Source: Trichobilharzia szidati
Lineage: Eukaryota; Platyhelminthes; Trematoda; Strigeidida; Schistosomatidae
Direction: 5' to 3'
Assembly (NCBI GenBank): GCA_944472155.2
Contig: OX235279.1
Span: 123,434,110-123,498,109 of the forward strand
Length of the DNA stretch: 64,000 nt
This document shows positions 62,301 through 64,000 of this stretch, one piece after another. Below the pieces are notes generated by a model, which made no database searches, had not been told where the DNA came from, and worked only from the letters and a program-made list of their open reading frames with translations. Position numbers and translations under genes: made by a program. Position 1 is the stretch's first letter. Each line of letters starts with the position of its first letter.

Positions 62301-62593
62301 ATTTTATTCTGAATTCGTCGTTATCAAAGTTTTGTTGAAGGGTATTTGTAAAGCATACACACTACCTTCACTGTATTTACACCATTTCATTTTTTAAATT
62401 ATCCTTTTTAGTACGAGAAGAGAATACAGTTAAACATTATCGTATCCGATCGAGGTATTCACGCACTGATCCCACTTTAAAGCGTTTCTACATTTCAAGA
62501 CAATTGCCCTTTGTTAATATTCAGCAGTTGGTCAATCACTATCTAGAAAACCAATCAGGTTTGTGTTGTCGGCTGGGAAAGCCATGTATTCGG
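39731..62593 (+). CDS. Src-family non-receptor tyrosine kinase, 5' half (myristoylation, SH3, SH2)
   Basis: Four exons give 322 residues in one frame: 39731-39787, 42223-42827, 48379-48500 and 62412-62593. Intron phases are 0, 2 and 1, with a phase-0 donor (GTAAGT) at 62594. Residues 1-6 (MGNSSS) are an N-myristoylation signal. Residues 7-158 form a long Ser/Asn-rich unique region, SH3 spans about 159-214, and SH2 about 222-322. The kinase domain must be encoded beyond the window. The order is that of Src-family kinases, which relay signals from membrane receptors. The SH2 sequence (WYFGELKRVEAEHYL, SLSVREENTVKHYRI, GLCCRLGKPC) most resembles the Src42A/FRK-type branch from memory. Schistosomes have several Src-type kinases and I cannot say which this is. 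Introns are 2,435, 5,551 and 13,911 nt and contain many retroelement pieces. Confidence 0.9.
41290..41321. repeat. (TA)n microsatellite
   Basis: About 16 uninterrupted TA units in intron 1 of the kinase, just upstream of the PLE-C fragment. Confidence 0.95.
41330..42180 (+). mobile_element. Penelope-like element, subfamily C fragment
   Basis: Plus-strand frames give the RT thumb (CIYRKPTCTGQYLNYHSF, 41355-41410), the connector (RIRLPCMGDHINLVTRQI at 41519-41752, then FYAAKVRII) and the end of the GIY-YIG domain (SSIAKHILETGHRIDVYTSF, 41890-41965). Stops and shifts separate them, so it is dead. It is 5' truncated and lies in sense orientation in kinase intron 1, ending about 40 nt before exon 2. 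Confidence 0.82.
42223..42827 (+). CDS. Kinase coding exon 2: unique region and SH3 domain
   Basis: Follows the acceptor tttttgtcttgtag; the frame has a stop immediately before it and is open throughout. Residues 20-158 are a low-complexity unique region, longer than in vertebrate Src. The SH3 domain has FVALHDY (ALYDY motif, residues 160-166), the RT-loop acidic run DDDLNMTKG, the peptide-binding WW pair at 192-193 (SHSDWWYAEC) and GYVPKNHL at 204-211. It ends GA before a GTAAGT donor, phase 2. Confidence 0.95.
45780..46500 (-). mobile_element. Penelope-like element, subfamily D 3' fragment
   Basis: On the minus strand, about 46275-46110 reads KAIKSGHKTDFDNIEII, then FRNHKERLISEALHIKWNP and CLNRNDALM before a stop, the C-terminal end of the PLE GIY-YIG domain (GHxxDFDN, then SEAxxI). 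The upstream region to about 46500 is decayed. The 3' UTR runs on to about 45780 and contains aacggttagtggcgaaacg. Confidence 0.75.
46615..46685 (+). repeat. PLE-A terminal box scrap
   Basis: gtgatttatcaaaataaaat with the preceding tataacact matches the outer end of PLE-A boxes at 60.58 kb and 62.18 kb. Confidence 0.6.
48379..48500 (+). CDS. Kinase coding exon 3: first half of SH2
   Basis: The first base completes Glu221; residues 222-261 follow. WYFGELKRVEAEHYL opens the domain with Arg229 at the alpha-A2 position. GSFLVRISES contains Arg249, the beta-B5 arginine that binds phosphotyrosine. The exon ends SLS plus one base, phase 1, before GTGGGT. Confidence 0.95.
49172..51393 (-). mobile_element. 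RTE-clade retrotransposon family A, old copy 4 with RT core deleted
   Basis: Read on the minus strand from the 5' leader (GTCCCAAG, AAAGAGGGAGGGTTGGGAGT, near 51390-51340). Endonuclease fragments follow (SPDGHTISQIDFIS, SDHHLVQGTF), then the linker (GRRKGHEKEWLS, IKDAQGTLITKEEKQIKQWADH) and the RT start (49686-49420). At about 49263 the sequence jumps from the codons before motif A directly to the last codons of the tail region and ends near 49172. The RT palm with motifs A-E is therefore missing. Frame breaks match those of copy 1. It lies antisense in kinase intron 3. Confidence 0.85.
52243..53388 (+). mobile_element. RTE family B, internally deleted copy encoding only endonuclease
   Basis: An open frame of 319 codons (52245-53204) encodes an APE-type endonuclease: VCCISETRIQ, FVVSAYAPTD, IVVLAGDFNAQVG, RHYVTWRPP, WTQIDHIAIGYRW and DSDHALVRARL, with all catalytic residues present. 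The N-terminal strand (the family's NVRTL motif) is missing, so the 5' end is truncated. After KPKVNKS the sequence jumps, in frame, to the last codons of the RT protein (RCVRSL) and its stop, then continues through the family 3' UTR to about 53388, as seen at 5165-4990. The junction near 53180 shares gcagatgc on both sides. The whole RT is deleted. Confidence 0.88.
54441..54732 (-). mobile_element. Solo LTR of an LTR retrotransposon
   Basis: On the minus strand it begins TGTGGTGAGAGC and ends GTTGTTACA, the TG...CA rule. A TATA-like ctataaatatg is followed by a polyadenylation signal (ttaataaac). Flanks carry a 4-bp AAGG duplication. At 292 bp with no internal domain on either side, it is a solo LTR left by recombination. 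Same family as 22298-22619. The superfamily (Gypsy or BEL) cannot be told from the LTR. Confidence 0.82.
54937..55896 (-). mobile_element. PLE subfamily A foldback copy with inverted arms
   Basis: A 0.96-kb insertion bracketed by TTGCTTAAGCTCTC (54919-54932 and 55897-55910). Both ends carry the same box of about 105 bp in opposite orientation: attccattatgggtaaattt ... gatatcaagg-type sequence at 54978-55083 and its inverse at about 55790-55896. Between them, on the minus strand, is the PLE C-terminus (HALAHNHTIGWERVKIL, RLITESLLIESTPSTCN) plus a few connector remnants. No RT. The arms can pair into a hairpin. Confidence 0.85.
60470..60610 (+). repeat. PLE-A terminal box
   Basis: Contains gcactgtggtagagcataac, gattatgagcaatag, cttgaaacgtcatcag and gatttatcaaaataaaatc, in the same order as the right arm of the foldback copies. 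Confidence 0.75.
61530..61605 (+). repeat. PLE-A terminal box, partial
   Basis: tgatatgattatgagcaatg and gtgctccaaacgtc match the box core of the copies at 55.8 and 62.1 kb. Confidence 0.65.
61953..62225. mobile_element. PLE-A minimal foldback element, two inverted boxes only
   Basis: A 273-bp insertion with a perfect 12-bp target duplication AGTTATCTACTG (61941-61952 and 62226-62237). Left arm about 61975-62080, right arm about 62118-62225, inverted relative to each other, spacer about 35 bp, no coding sequence. It lies 186 bp before SH2 exon 4 of the kinase. Confidence 0.88.
62412..62593 (+). CDS. Kinase coding exon 4: second half of SH2
   Basis: TA completes Val262, then 60 codons to Arg322: REENTVKHYRI with His270 at the beta-D position, FYISRQLPFVNIQQLVNHY, and the domain end GLCCRLGKPCIR. 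The segment RSRYSRTDPTLKR is a slightly expanded loop compared with Src. The acceptor is atccttttt-AG and the donor GTAAGT, phase 0. Kinase-domain exons are expected downstream. Confidence 0.95.
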
Positions 62594-64000
62594 GTAAGTT
62601 CATTACAACTATTCACACTATATGTCCCTGCCTCCGATTTTCCCTCTTAAAGATCTACAAGTATTAAACATACGTAGGGGGAGGTAACAGTTTGCCTTAG
62701 TGTTTCTAATTCTACTTCTTCTTATACTTCGTTTGAAAGTTTTATCGTATCTAAAAAAACTGAGATAAAATTAGGAGTGAGGACAACATTATTTCTACTG
62801 CTATATCAGTGAGCTGTTTTTAAACAGGACTACAAGTTTTCTTTTCTCAATCCGTAAAACTAATCCTGAAAATTGTTCATTCACTCTTAAAACCTGTCGT
62901 CATAACTAATGGGCTTCTTTATGTAGTGGATCCAATTCCACTTTATGGGAGATAACATTGTAAACCTCTGTATGTCATAAGTACATTTTTCTATCTCTCC
63001 TTCTATATCTGCCTTTTATTGATCCACTACCTGTGTTGTTCCCCGTTGAATTAGCACGTTTTTACTCTACAAACATCACGAGAAATTGAACACCATTGTA
63101 CATTATTCGTCTGTTCTCAAAGAAATAATTAGTTTGATCTTACAACCTGAATAGTTTATAACCGTAAATATTAATTGAGGCGCATAAAAGTGTCGTTTCC
63201 GCAGATACATTGAAAGTGTAATGCAAAATGAAGACTGTCTGAATGTTCACCTATGAAGATATTTCATTACAATATCGAGATGATTAGATTATTGGTTACA
63301 TTATAAACTCCTGTTGACGGAATTTGTACCCAGTGAAAATTTCTCAGCATAACGTTGGTGATCACTGATTAGGAAATTTCATCCTCTACACGATTGTCAA
63401 TTATTCAGCCATAGTTAAATGCAGAATTGAGTATGTCAGCTTGAAATTGCAGCTTCGGACACAACAACTATGTGAAATACTGTGGGAATAGATCTGTGCA
63501 TACTGCTTAAAATGACAATTAAAGGTTTGTATAGAGACTGTCGGTACACAACACTGACAATCATCTATCCTCATTCTCACAGGAGAAGCTGTAATTAAAT
63601 ATCCCATACGTCACTACTAGCTCATTCTGATGCGCACAAACTTTCCTTGAATTAAACAAAATTCATTGATCATTCTGTTATAAATTAAAAATTTCTAACA
63701 CCATCTGTATTTGCAATTTAGTTTTTAAAAGCTGAACGTTACAAGGTTTCTATGACCTTTACAGTGGAATTTAACCCTGATTTATTTAGCCGCAAGCAAA
63801 AAGATAATTGATTGATAAATAAGCCAGATTAGTTTTTTCTAACTATAATCTAGGGAAACAACTAAGTGTAGGAATATATCAGTCCTAAATAATTATTAGT
63901 AGCTTGTAAATAGAAGATCGACTGTTTATTAGTGTAGCTGTAAATAATTCAGAGTTGGCTTCATCTTCTGTTGTATATTTATTTTTATAGCTGACTGTCA
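62594..64000 (+). other. Start of kinase intron 4, no feature recognised
   Basis: Begins with GTAAGT. No coding or repeat structure is recognisable to the window end; the minus frame at 63607-63401 has no known motif. Confidence 0.5.

Larger units (their letters stand above)
48501..62411 (+). other. Kinase intron 3 (13.9 kb, retroelement-rich)
   Basis: Splits the SH2 domain between YSLS and VREEN. It contains an antisense RTE-A copy, a sense RTE-B endonuclease-only copy, a solo LTR, two PLE-A foldback elements and further PLE-A boxes. Stretches 48501-49171, 51394-52242, 53389-54440, 55911-60470 and 60611-61530 show nothing else recognisable apart from a PLE-A end scrap at 56625-56690. Confidence 0.85.

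Overview
The window looks like nuclear DNA of a flatworm, most likely a blood fluke (Schistosoma). It is AT-rich, gene-poor and repeat-dense. It carries the non-LTR and Penelope-like retroelement mix typical of schistosomes, and one gene has 30-41 nt micro-introns like those described in schistosomes. There are no rRNAs, convincing tRNAs, CRISPR arrays or prokaryotic operons. Nothing was searched against a database; every family name is from recognition.

Two host genes can be read. (1) On the minus strand at 7888-8460 is a complete, compact five-exon gene for a 144-residue DNAJC12-like J-domain protein, with introns of only 33, 34, 30 and 41 nt. (2) On the plus strand from 39731 to beyond 62593 is the 5' half of a Src-family tyrosine kinase gene. 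A 57-nt exon encodes an N-myristoylation signal, a 605-nt exon a long unique region plus SH3, and two exons the SH2 domain. All phases match. Introns are 2.4, 5.6 and 13.9 kb; the kinase domain lies beyond the window.

Almost everything else recognisable is retroelement. RTE-clade family A has four copies: 10.16-13.92 kb (+, old), 14.26-18.50 kb (+, young), 33.05-36.28 kb (+, young) and 49.17-51.39 kb (-, old). RTE family B has a 3' fragment (4.95-6.04 kb, -) and an internally deleted endonuclease-only copy (52.24-53.39 kb, +). A CR1/Jockey-like element on the minus strand (31.45-37.40 kb) is split by the young RTE-A copy. Two further CR1-like fragments lie at 22.64-25.10 kb. At least four kinds of Penelope-like element (PLE A-D) are present, some with long inverted terminal arms. 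There are two solo LTRs and two families of short ATT-tailed repeats.

Layout: 1-6 kb PLE-A and RTE-B; 6-10 kb DNAJC12-like gene in otherwise unreadable DNA; 10-20.6 kb nested RTE-A, short repeats and PLE-B; 22-31 kb solo LTR, CR1 pieces and short repeats; 31-37.4 kb CR1 with nested RTE; 39.7-64 kb kinase gene with transposon-filled introns. The most notable items are the reconstructed kinase N-terminus, the micro-intron gene, the perfect 260-bp inverted arms of PLE-B, foldback PLE-A insertions with 12-14 bp target duplications, and loss of the catalytic Asp in the endonuclease of all four RTE-A copies.
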